Below are positions 32,178 to 42,452 of a DNA stretch of 64,000 nt, one piece after another. How positions within the stretch are numbered: position 1 is the stretch's first letter; the number at the start of each line of letters is the position of its first letter. The notes under the pieces are model-generated. The model saw nothing but the letters and a program-made list of their open reading frames with translations. It was not told the DNA's origin and ran no database searches. This DNA is from Candolleomyces eurysporus (lineage: Eukaryota; Basidiomycota; Agaricomycetes; Agaricales; Psathyrellaceae). A program made the position numbers and the translations under genes. The stretch spans positions 1 to 64,000 of the forward strand of contig JANBPK010001213.1 in assembly GCA_027579435.1 (NCBI GenBank). Direction: 5' to 3'.

Positions 32178-34464
32178 ATGGGCAAGCGAAACGGTCCTAC
32201 CAACAATGCTGGTTCTCGAGGATCCAAGAGGAAGCGCGTAAATTTGGAGGGAAAAGCCACTGAAACCCTGTCTACAGTCGAAATGCTGTCCGAATTACCT
32301 TTGGACATCTTCTGCGAGGTAATGGATTTGCTTTGGCTCAGATGCGTTTGAATCATACTGAGAGCTCGATAGATAGCCAGCTGGTTGCATCCTATGGATT
32401 TGCTGCACCTAGCGCAGACATCCAAGCTACTTAGACGGGTCATGTTGAGCCGAACTAACAGAGTCATTTGGACACGAAGCATGAAGGCTTTTGAAGACTT
32501 GCCGCCATGCCCTGAAGATTTAGCAGAGCCTCGATATGCGTACTTGATGTTCTCAAGGCATTGTCATGTAAGTGCCTCTGCGAAGACATGGCAATCGACT
32601 TTAGGATTGACACTGGGTTTCCGCGTTACAGGAATGTCTAGCTGATGAGCCAGTAACGACTATAGACCGATATGGCGAGACTTTCCTGCGCATGGAACTA
32701 CGCACTCGGCTGTGTCATCAATGTCGCACTGCTAGGTACAGTGCGCTTCCCTCGACCTACAAATAAGCAGCCAGTGACATGCTATGTTCAGGCACAAAAC
32801 ATGGAAAGATCTTCCGAAGAACGTAGATGAAGCACTCAAGCCGTTGGTCCCTCACTACGACGACCGCCAACGATGTGAGTATACATTGTCACTTACTACA
32901 TGGCTAGAGTAAGAACGTCATGTTTCTTCCCCAGATATAGGCATAAAGTGTGCTGTGCTGTATGATGTCGAGACCGCCTTGGCGTTGGACGCTCAGTACG
33001 ACCAGCTCCATAGCCCTTGCGACAAAGAGGCTTGGTTGCAGCGTCAAACCGAGATTCATGGGATGGCAGTCAAGGTGCATATATCTAACCTGCATTTCTC
33101 GAATCTGCCAATCTCACCCGCTCAAAGCACTCAAGCGCCTGCCAAAGATTCGTCGAGAATGAGTTGTACAAAGAGCAGCAATGTTTGATACGGCTTCGAG
33201 AGAAACGTAGAGAGCAGTAAGATACACTGTTTCATTTTTCTGAACTCTGGCTTACTCAAACGACTTCAGGGTTGCCGAGAAACTAAAGGCTCTGGGTGAG
33301 GTTCCTTGTTGATGATTACCCTGACAAGTGCATGCCGCTCATTACATGTCGTAGGCTGGACGAAAGAACTTGATTTCCTTGGAGGTATCAAGTCCCTATA
33401 CCATCCAGATCCGTTGCTTTCCGTTGCAGAAGAACTAAACGATCAAGGTACGCCCGCTCCAATCTACATGCGTACTTACCATTAATTCAAAATAGATTGG
33501 AATGAACTGCGACCCAAACTTGTTGCTCAGCTACGTCGCGCAAGAAAGGATGTGATCAACCAAGAGAATGAAACCCACATCCGAAACCGTGTTGAGCTCT
33601 GGCTCATACCAGCTTACAATGCCTTACTCGCTTCACATCCACCACAAGCATGTCTCCCCTCGCTCCTCGATGTTGGTCTTATTCCCGAGTTTCGTTCCGC
33701 CTTGTGCTCCACGCCTCTTGATCAACCCATGCCCACGGAGCTAACCAAAGCGGCCGTCGAGCGGCTTCCTTCCTATGCTCTAGAGTGGAAGAGCGAACGG
33801 GATCAGGAACTACTCGGTATCCTTCGCCAAGCCTCTCCTTATACGAACCAGGACGTTTCTGAAGACGCGCTTCACCTCGTTTCTACCATTTTCATGTGCG
33901 ACAGATGCTGCAAAGTGAACACGTATCCATCTGTTATCTCCCATTCATGCAATTTTACCTCCAACTTCTGGGTCGAGGTTCGAGCTCCGGGCGTGAAACG
34001 ACCCCGCGTTTATAAAGACATTGGATCTTCGTTCTCAACGAGCTCACACCCTGTCAAGGTTCAAGTCGAGGACGATCTAGCGCGGCACATCGGGGCAGCT
34101 GTATACAAAGCTAATCATGGCTCAAGACTTTGGTGTGGCTTTCGATACATCGTCTTCGATGAAGATAGGTATGAGCATATAGTCAACATGCTTGGCACTC
34201 TTCAGTGGAGTCGCAAGACGCTTTTGTCGGAGATGGAGGAAAGAAACCCGTATGTGGAATGCCTCTGCCAATGCTTTTCTCGTACGCAGGCGCATCGATC
34301 CGGACAGCAGGTGATCATGCAATGGAAGAGTGCGGTAAGTGTGTGTATCCTTCTTTTATTCCATGTTCTAACTGCAAATCTGCACGCAGGTCGAAAGCTG
34401 TAGGAGGCACAGAGGGGAAAGGTCGGGAGCACAATTCTTCGCCAAAGCAGAGGGTCCGAATTAG
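32178..34464 (+). CDS. F-box protein B (short form)
   Basis: Same exon plan as A, 265 bases downstream and in the same direction. It opens with a basic stretch (MGKRNGPTNNAGSRGSKRKR), then LSELPLDIFCE joined to IASWLHPMDLLHLAQTSKLL (F-box), PPCPEDLAEPRYAYLMFSRH, a Cys pair near LCHQCRTAR, the conserved C-terminal half and a CxxC...HxC motif (FMCDRCCKVNTYPSVISHSC). The last exon VESCRRHRGERSGAQFFAKA ends at 34462-34464. It is convergent with gene C, 123 bases away. Part of its last intron and last exon were copied to 38935 in a tandem duplication. A putative nuclear signal (KRKR) is visible; substrate unknown. Confidence 0.8.
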
Positions 34465-37400
34465 ATCACACGTCACGCGAAGGCAAAGGCACTTTGGTAC
34501 GGACTTGGCTCAGAGACAGTTATACAAGAGATGTACTTGTCGAGAGATACTATTACAGTGTGCACTACGGGGTCGATTCGTCCAGGCCTACGAGCTATCG
34601 TCTTCAAGGTCAACGTACCGCTCCCCCGAAGGCATATAATTCTTCCAAAGGTTCAACCCATTCACGTATGCCTTCAATCCATTCATGCCATCTGGATGCT
34701 CGACTCTGTGCCTGTGGTTACAAAAATTGTCAGCACCGTAAGAGTGACTGGCAGGGACGAGGTTATAGCAGTAATAGTAGTAATACTCACTCCAATGACA
34801 GATGGTGCTCCAAGGCATCTCGACTGAACCCTCCTTGAGCCATGCACATGAAGCAATCGAGGCGCATCATCCAAGCTGGCGGTTGCCTCGCTTGTTCGAC
34901 GGTCGTCGCTAGGACGAGGTTCTGCCCTTCGAGTTTTGCGAAGCATTCTGGGTGAGGTTCAGAGCGTTTGTGGCTCCCACATGATTGGATCTATACGAAA
35001 GCATCGTAAGCCACGAATCGCACAAAGCTAAAGAGAGGCGACGCGTACAGCTTTCATCCACCTAGCAGCCTTCCTCTTCTTCGTTACCACCATTTCCACT
35101 GGACGAATAGCCACCAGCTTCTTCCGAGTCTTCTTGCTCGAGCTACTACGAGTAATCGACCTCGTGATAGCACGAGGCTGGTTGGCCTGGACCCCAGTCT
35201 TAGCTGTAACCTCCTCGAAACACCGGCAAAGACACTCCACGTAAGGCTGCTTCTCTTCCATCTCCTCGACTGTAGTACTCGAACTCCACCCAAGCGCATC
35301 TAGCATAGCCAACATGTGTTGATGCGCCTTATCGTCAAACTTGACGCGTTTCATGCCCCTCCAAGTCCCCACAGAGTACTTCGTAAGCAACACGAGGGAA
35401 AAGTCGTCAGTGATACTTGGAACGTCTGGAATCTCGATTTCCTGCGGCACGATAGGTGTGGGCATATCATGAACAAAATCCTGGGGTTTGGGCTGCCATG
35501 ATTCGGCAAACAGACATCGGTGCACGAGGATGGAGGGGTAAGTGATTTTTTGGTTGCAATCGGCACAGTGGAAGATCGTAGAAGCGAGTGGAAGGACGGT
35601 GTCGGCCGATAGGTCACTTGCGGGAGTGGCCTTGTATGCAGAGGATTTCCGAACCACGCCGAGAACCTGATCTATCCTGTTCTTCCTCCATTCCTCCGCG
35701 AACGCAGGCAGTTGTGCGATGGCGTTTTCGAAGAGATCGACTGAGAGGTCTTGGTCGAGGGGGAGAGTGCACAGCGGTGTGCGGAAGGCTTCGGTGAGAC
35801 AGACTTGGTGGATCGATGGGAGGATAGTGTTGGGCGGTTGAGAAAAGAAGAAGGACGTGTACGCTGGTTTCACCCAAGTGTTTACGCGATTTATCATCGA
35901 GGTTCTGATTATATTTTTGAGCCGGACTTCTCTGGCCTTCTCCATCGAGACGATCATCCCCTTCTCTATTCCTTCCCATTCTACTCAGCATCGCTTGAGA
36001 AAAGCAGAATCTTGCGGGCACAGATAGATAGAGAGACGCACCTTCTTCAGTCAGCTCTTTCGCCGGGAATCCCCAGCTATATGCGTCGTAAGGGAGCTGC
36101 CCTTGAGTTATGTCGAGTTCTTCGCCCCAGCCTGCCAAGACCCCTTGTGTCAATACCGAAGAGATGATACACGTCAGGAAATGTCGCTCAGCTCACCCAA
36201 GCCTCTCAATTTTACTCTGATCCTGATACAAAAGTCAGCTAGCGGCTTCAAACACCCAGGAAGGCGAAGGAGTGCCTACTGTTCTCTGCGTTTCTCTCTC
36301 AGTGCTTCATTGTGTTGAGCTTCCCTTTCTCGGACTTTGGAGAAGTAGCGTTCGCAAGCAACGGCGTGCTATGTAGGCAAAATCAGTTAGGAACGCGAGC
36401 ATGAAATTCGGATTGCTCAGATAGACATACCTCTTCTTTCGCAAGCCAGACCTTTCGCTGCTCTTTCTTCCAAGCCTTCTTCGCTTCAGCTCCTTTGGTT
36501 TTCTTGTAGCATGCGTACAGCGAGACGGCCGTGTTCACATGGAATCTGGTACGCTTGTCTTTGACATGCTGAGGCTCTGTGAAAATGCGCTGTGGTCAAC
36601 CAAACAGCCAAATGCGATTCGAAAAATGAACGGGACTACCACGACGGCGCTTAAAGAATGATTGTGCCAGTTCGGCTTTCGTCAACCGATTCGTCGTTGC
36701 TGGAACGAACTCGGCGAGCGCGAGGGTGACCTTTTCGGGCAGTTCCTGCCAAAGTTTGAAACTGCGTTCCGTTTTGTCATCGGACTCGGATTGGGACAAT
36801 ATACGACACGCAATACGCACTTTTCAAGGCTACAAGCTCTGCATAACTGAGTTCGTGCTTCCAGGTAAAGGAGCAATGTCTCGTCCTCCCCGAGTTGTGA
36901 GAGTGTTCGAAGGCATTCCTGTATCGCGGCCCATTAGGCCCCAAGGCCTGACGTTGGTACTAAGGCATAATACTTACGTGGCAGTGGTTTGTGAACATCA
37001 AGTATGCATACTGAGGCTCCGAAAGATCGGTAGGGCACGGTGGGAGGTCCTCCACAGCCGACAGGGCATGAGTCCAGATGGACCTCGAAGCCCGGTTCAT
37101 TAGAAACTTTCTGAAAGACTTTGCAGTGCGTGCAAGCTGGAGCAAGTCAAGTGGAGGTAGGAGCTTGAACATCTGTGTAGTACCATGTTAGAGCGCGGGA
37201 GAGTATCTGAGATGGAGATACTGCAAGACCGAATCAGTACCTCGCAAAGGATGTCAAGAGGTAGGTCAACGAGCACGTCATGTTTGAGAGCGCTCCGAGA
37301 AGCACCTCGTATATCTTTATCCCTCGAACCACTCGGGTGGTCCTTTGGTGGGTTGAGCTTGCGAGTCTTTCGAGAAGACCCTTTCGCCATGGTGGTTGAA

Positions 37401-38934
37401 AGAAGAGTTTGTTATCACTCTCCGCAGACGGCTGGTCTGCTAATGACCCCGAGACTGTTATGACTGAATCCGAGTCCGTTCAACCCGACAGCAATGCCGG
37501 CACCGGAATCCACATGTGACCACAATCTGTGTAAGTCATGGAATCAATCAAGATGAGCTTTGTTGCTACTTATTCAGGTCAGGCAAACTAATACTACAAT
37601 GGAGGCGGTTAAGGCTTCACAAGTACGTACTACGGATTTGGCTCCAAGGTCTCGTTCGTGTCCTTCTTTAGTACCAGTAGTATGGTTTCCATTTTGAGTA
37701 TTGCTCTCAAGTCCAGATCGATTGTAGCTCCACTCCAGTAAAGACAATTTTCCAGGTTCTCCAAGTTCAACATACGGTTCTCGTTGATAGAAGTAGTTCC
37801 TCTGTAGTTTCACCTCGTTGACATAGGCCCTCAGCCCATTGATCCCATCCGGATGATCGACTTTGTGGCAATCGTCGAGTTCGTCAGTCAGCACAGTTTT
37901 GGAGTTGAGAATTGGGCAAGAGAAACGTGCACTCACTCCTGTATAAGGCGGTTTCCGGGACTCCAGCTACGGAAGCGGACGCGCATGCACATGAAAAATA
38001 CGGGGCCTGTTGAATAAGTCTGAACCTGACTCAACATTTTTTCTTTTTCCGTCTTGGCGAGAACGAGGTCTTGACCTTCGAGTTGTGGGAAGCTTTCTGG
38101 GTGAGGCTCTGAGTATTTGTGTTTCTTACACATCTAGATCTGTCGGATGGCCATGTCGTAAGCCACCAGTTGTGTTTCGTTAGGAGAAAGCTGGTGCTTA
38201 CCGCTTTGATCCACCTCGCAGTCTTCCTCTTCCGTGGAACCGATTCATCGGGAGTCGTGTTTTGTACTTGGGTCCTCCTCGTTGCCCTCTTGGACTTGAC
38301 AAGAGGTTTCTTAGCTCCGGGTTCGCAAAAGCATTGACAAACACATTCCACATAGGGCTGCTGTTCTTCCATCTCATCCACAGTGGTCTTCGTACGACTC
38401 AGACCAAGCGCATCTAGCATCGATAAAACATGCTGGTGCGCTTCATTGTCAAACTTGACACTCTCCAAACCCTTCCATATCGAGATATAATCCGATATTG
38501 AAAGGAAAATGAGTAAACTGTCGTTGGTAATGCTGGGCAGGTTAGGAATTTCAATTTCCTGGGGTGTTATCAGCATTGGCATGGCGTGGACGAAATCCTC
38601 GATTTTGGGCCGCCATAGTTCGGCAAACATGCATCGGTGTACAAGGACCAGAGTACGTCATTCTTTCGTTGCAGTTGCCGCAGTGGAAGACCGTAGAAGC
38701 AAGCGGGGAACTGTATCAGCTGTACTGTCACCTGCGGGAATGGCCTTGTCTGTGGGGGAATTTCGAACCAAGGTGAGGACTTGCTCGATCCTGTGGCTTC
38801 TCAATTCTTCTGCAATCACTGGCAGCTGTGCGATGGCGCTTTCGAAGAGATCGGCTGAAAGATCTTGGTCGACGGGTAGAGTGCAAAGCGTGCGGAAGGC
38901 ATCTGTCAGACAGACTTTGTGGAGCGTTGGAATG
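34372..38934. repeat. tandem duplication, copy 1 (4,563 bp)
   Basis: Begins in the last intron of gene B and runs through gene C into gene D. Copy 2 starts at 38935 with the same text (CTGCAAAT...GCACGCAG). The distance between matching points is 4,563 at the left edge and stays between 4,563 and 4,570 through the C/E pair. Confidence 0.85.
34588..37390 (-). CDS. F-box protein C (long form, C2H2 finger)
   Basis: Opens MAKGSSRKTRKLNPPKDH, then VLVDLPLDILCE joined to IFKLLPPLDLLQLARTAKSF (F-box split by an intron), PPCPTDLSEPQYAYLMF, a Cys-rich exon (LCRACSLEKC), PEKVTLALAEFVPATTNRL, a charged helical part with EREAQHNEALREKRREQ, WGEELDITQGQLPYDAYSWG, then a long exon with INRVNTWVKPAYTSFFFSQ and LCTLPLDQDL, a CxxC...HxC motif (FHCADCNQKITYPSILVHRC), PYVECLCRCF, a basic Arg/Ser region, IQSCGSHKRSEPHPECFAKL and a C2H2 finger (CFMC...H...H) whose last His lies beyond an intron (HRVEHPDGMNG). 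Stop at 34588 after LEDDSS. Near-identical to gene E. It likely serves as a Skp1 adaptor; the fingers suggest nucleic acid or protein binding. Confidence 0.8.
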
Positions 38935-38936
38935 CT
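37574..38936 (-). pseudogene. F-box gene D, 5'-truncated and frameshifted
   Basis: Only the C-terminal half of a long-form F-box gene, closest to gene F. It begins abruptly at 38934 within the text preceding IPTLHKVCLTDAF, where copy 2 of the 4,563-bp duplication is joined. The reading frame then breaks near 38650 (between TAATATKE and MFAELWRPKIEDF), a codon is missing in FRT-LCTLPV, and a deletion of about 115 bases near 37757 removes the normal end so the frame runs on to 37574. The zinc finger is also altered (FFMC in place of CFMC). It has no promoter or F-box of its own. Confidence 0.8.
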
Positions 38937-39135
38937 GCAAATTTGCACGCAGGTTGAAAGCTGTAGGAGGCACCGAGGGGAAAGGTCGAGAGCACAATTC
39001 TTCGCCAAAGCAGAGGGCCCGAATTAGATCACACGTCACGCGAAGGTAATGGCACCTTGGTACGGACTTGGCCCAGAGATAGTTATACAAGAGGTGTACT
39101 TGTCGAGAGATACTATTGCAGTGTGTACTACGGGG

Positions 39136-41954
39136 TCAATTCGTCCAGGCCCACGAGCCATCGTCTTCAAGATCAACATACCGCTCCCCCGAAGGCATAT
39201 AATTCCTCCAAAGGTTCAACCCATTCACGTATGCCTTCAATCCATTCATGCCATCTGGATGCTCGACTCTGTGCCTGTGGTTTCAAAGGTTGTCAGCACC
39301 GTAACAGTAACTCATAAGAGACAGGGACGAGGATATAACGGTAATCGTAGTAATACTCACTCCAATGACAAATGGCGCTCCAAGGCATCTCGACTGAACC
39401 CTCCTTGAGCCATGCACATAAAGCAATCGAGGCGCATCATCCAAGCTGGCGGTCGCCTCGCTTGTTCGACGGTCGTCGCTAGGACGAGGTTCTGCCCTTC
39501 GAGTTTTGCGAAGCATTCTGGGTGAGGTTCAGAGCGTTTGTGGCTCCCACATGATTGGATCTATACGAAAGCATCGTAAGCCACGAATCGCACAAAGCTA
39601 ATGAGAGGAAACACGTACAGCTTTCATCCACCTAGCAGCCTTCCTCTTTTTCGTTGCCACCATTTCTACTGGACGAATAGCCGCCGGCTTCTTCCGAGTC
39701 GTCTTGGTCGAGCTACGAGTAATCGACCTCGTAATCGCACGAGGCTGGTTGGCCTGGACCCCAGTCTTGACTGTAACCTCCTCAAAACACTGACAAAGAC
39801 ACTCCACGTAAGGCTGCTTCTCCTCCATCTCCTCGACTGTAGTGCTCGAACTCCACCCAAGCACATCTAGCATAGCCAACATATGTTTATGCGCTTTATC
39901 GTCAAACTTGACGCGTTTCATGCCCTTCCAAGTCCTCACAGAGTACTTCGTAGCGAATAAGAGGGAAAAGTCGTCAGTGATACTCGGAACGTCTGGAATC
40001 TCGATTTCCTGCGGTACGATAGATGTGGGCATATCATGAACAAAATCCTGGGGTTTGGGCTGCCATGATTCGGCGAACAGACATCGGTGCACGAGGATGG
40101 AGGGGTAAGTGATTTTTTGGTTGCAATCGGCACAGTGGAAGATCGTAGAAGCGAGTGGAAGGACGGTGTCGGCCGATACGTCACTTGCAGGAGTGGCCTT
40201 GTATGCAGAGGATTTCCGAACCACGCTGAGAACCTGCTCTATCCTGTTGTTCTTCCATTCCTCTGCGAACGCAGGCAGTTGTGCGATGGCGTTTTCGAAG
40301 AGATCGGCTGAGAGGTCTTGGTCGAGGGGGAGAGTACACAACGGTGTGCGGAAGGCTTCCGTGAGACAGACTTCGTGGATCGATGGGAGGATAGTGTTGG
40401 GCGGTTGAGAGAAGACGAAGGACGTGTATGCTGGTTTCGCCCAAGTGTTGATGCGATTTATCATCGACATTGTGATTATATTTTTGAGCCGGACTTCTCT
40501 GGTCTTCTCCATCGAGACGATCATCCCCTTCTCCATTTCTCCCCATTCTACTCATCATCACTTGAGAAAAGCAGAATCTTGCGGGCACAGATAGATATAG
40601 AAACGCACCTTCTTCAGTCAGCTCTTTCGCCGGGAATCCCCAGCTATATGCATCGTAAGGGAGCTGCCCTTGGGTTATGTCGAGTTCTTCGCCCCAGCCT
40701 GCCAAGACCCCTTGTGTCAATATCGAAGAGATGATACACGTCAGGAAATGTCGCTCAGCTCACCCAAGCCTCTCAATTTTACTCTGATCCTGATACAAAA
40801 GTCAGCTAGCGGCTTCAAACACCCAGGAAGGCGAAGGAGTGCCTACTGTTCTCTGCGTTTCTCTCTCAGTGCTTCATTGTGTTGAGCTTCCCTTTCTCGG
40901 ACTCTGGAGAAGTAGAGTTCGCAAGCAAAGGCGTGCTATGTAGGCAGAGTCAGTTGGGAACGCGAGCATAGAATTCGGATTGCCCAGACCGACATACCTC
41001 TTCTTTCGCAAGCCAGACCTTTCGCTGCTCTTCCTTCCAAGCCTTCTTCGCTTCAACTCCTTTGGTTTTCTTGTAGCATGCGTACAGTGAGAGGGCCGTG
41101 TTCACATGGAATCTGGTACGCTTGTCTTTAACATGCTGAGGCTCTATGAAAATGCGCTGTGGTCAACCAAACAGCCAAATGCGATTCGAGAGATGAACGG
41201 GACTACCACGGCGCTTAAAGTATGGTTGTGCCAGTTCGGCTTTCGTCAACCGATTCGTCGTTGCTGGAACGAACTCGGCGAGCGCGAGGGTGACCTTTTC
41301 GGGCAGTTCTTGCCAGCGTTTGAAACTGCGTTCCGTTTTGTCATCGGACTCGGACCTGGACGATATATGACACGCAATACGCACTGTTCAAGGCTACAAG
41401 CTCTGCACAACTGAGTTCGTGCTTCCAGGTAAAGGAGCAACGTCTCGTCCCCCCCGAGTTGTGAGAGTGGTCGAAGGCATTCCTGTATCGCGGCCCATTA
41501 GGCCCCAAGGCCTGACGCTGGTACCAAGGCATGATACTTACGTGGCAGTGGTTTGTGAATATCAAATATGCATACTGAGGCTCCGAAAGATCGGCAGGGC
41601 AGGGTGGGAGGTCCTCCACAGCGGATAGGGCATGAGTCCAGATGGACTTTGAAGCCCGGTTCATTAGAAACTTTCTGAAAGGCTTGGCAGTGCGGGCAAG
41701 CTGGAGCAAGTCAAGTGGAGGTAGGAGCTTGAACATCTGTGTAGCACCATGTTAGAGCGCTGGAGAGTATCTGGGGTGGAGATATTGCAAGACCGAATCA
41801 GTACCTCGCAAAGGATGTCAAGAGGTAGGTCAATGAGCACGTCATGTTTGAGAGCGCTCCGAGAAGCGCCTCGCGTATCTTTATCTCTCGAACCACTCGG
41901 GTGGTTCTTTGGTGGGTTGAGTTTGCGAGTCTTTCGAGAGGACCCTTTCACCAT
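39136..41954 (-). CDS. F-box protein E (long form), twin of C
   Basis: Same exons and motifs as gene C throughout: MAKGSSRKTRKLNPPKNH start (the ORF begins MVKG because the first codons read ATG-GTG), F-box LIDLPLDILCE / IFKLLPPLDLLQLARTAKPF, FHCADCNQKITYPSILVHRC, and the split C2H2 finger (CFMC..GGFSRDALERHL, then HRVEHPDG). The terminal codon differs: where C has LEDDSS and a TAG stop, E reads GSWAWTN and stops at 39136-39138, five residues later, by a TAG to TGG change. Several in-frame differences from C are conservative, so both copies look functional. Confidence 0.8.
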
Positions 41955-42452
41955 GGTGGTTGAAAGAAGAGTTTGTTATCACTCTCCGCAGACGGCTGGT
42001 TTGTTAATGACCCCGAGACGTTATGACTGAATCCGAGTCCGTTGAGCCCGACAGCAATGCCGGCACCGGAATCCACATGTGACCACAATCTGTGATCATA
42101 ACCTCAACGCCCTGTAAGTCATGGAATCAATCAAGATGAGCTCCGTTGCTACTTATTCAGGTCAGGAAAACTGATATTACAATGGATGCGGTTAAGCCTT
42201 CACAAGTACGTACTACGAATTTGGCTCCAAGGTCTCGTTCACGTCCTTCTTGAGTACCAGTAGCATGGTTTCAATTTTGAGCATTACTCTCAAGTCCAGA
42301 TCGTTTGTAGCTCCACTCCAGTAAAGACAATTTTCAAGGTTCGGTCCCGGTGAGACAGGCCGGACAGATCAGCGTTCGTCAGCACACGGCGTCGCAGGAT
42401 TCAGCGTAAGGATGCACAATTTGGAATCTAAGACCCAGGGTGCAGTGTCCAT
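41955..42452. other. spacer between F-box genes E and F
   Basis: Upstream side holds the promoter of E. From about 42170 it carries the spacer cassette shared by the array (TTGGCTCCAAGGTCTCG..., CTCCACTCCAGTAAA). About 115 bases after 42335 are present here but missing from the matching place in D. No gene. Confidence 0.6.

Noticed and set aside
38658..39008. Independent protein starting MAKNCALDLS
   Set aside because: Its first 30 residues come from antisense of the copied gene B exon fused to decayed gene D; it spans the duplication joint.
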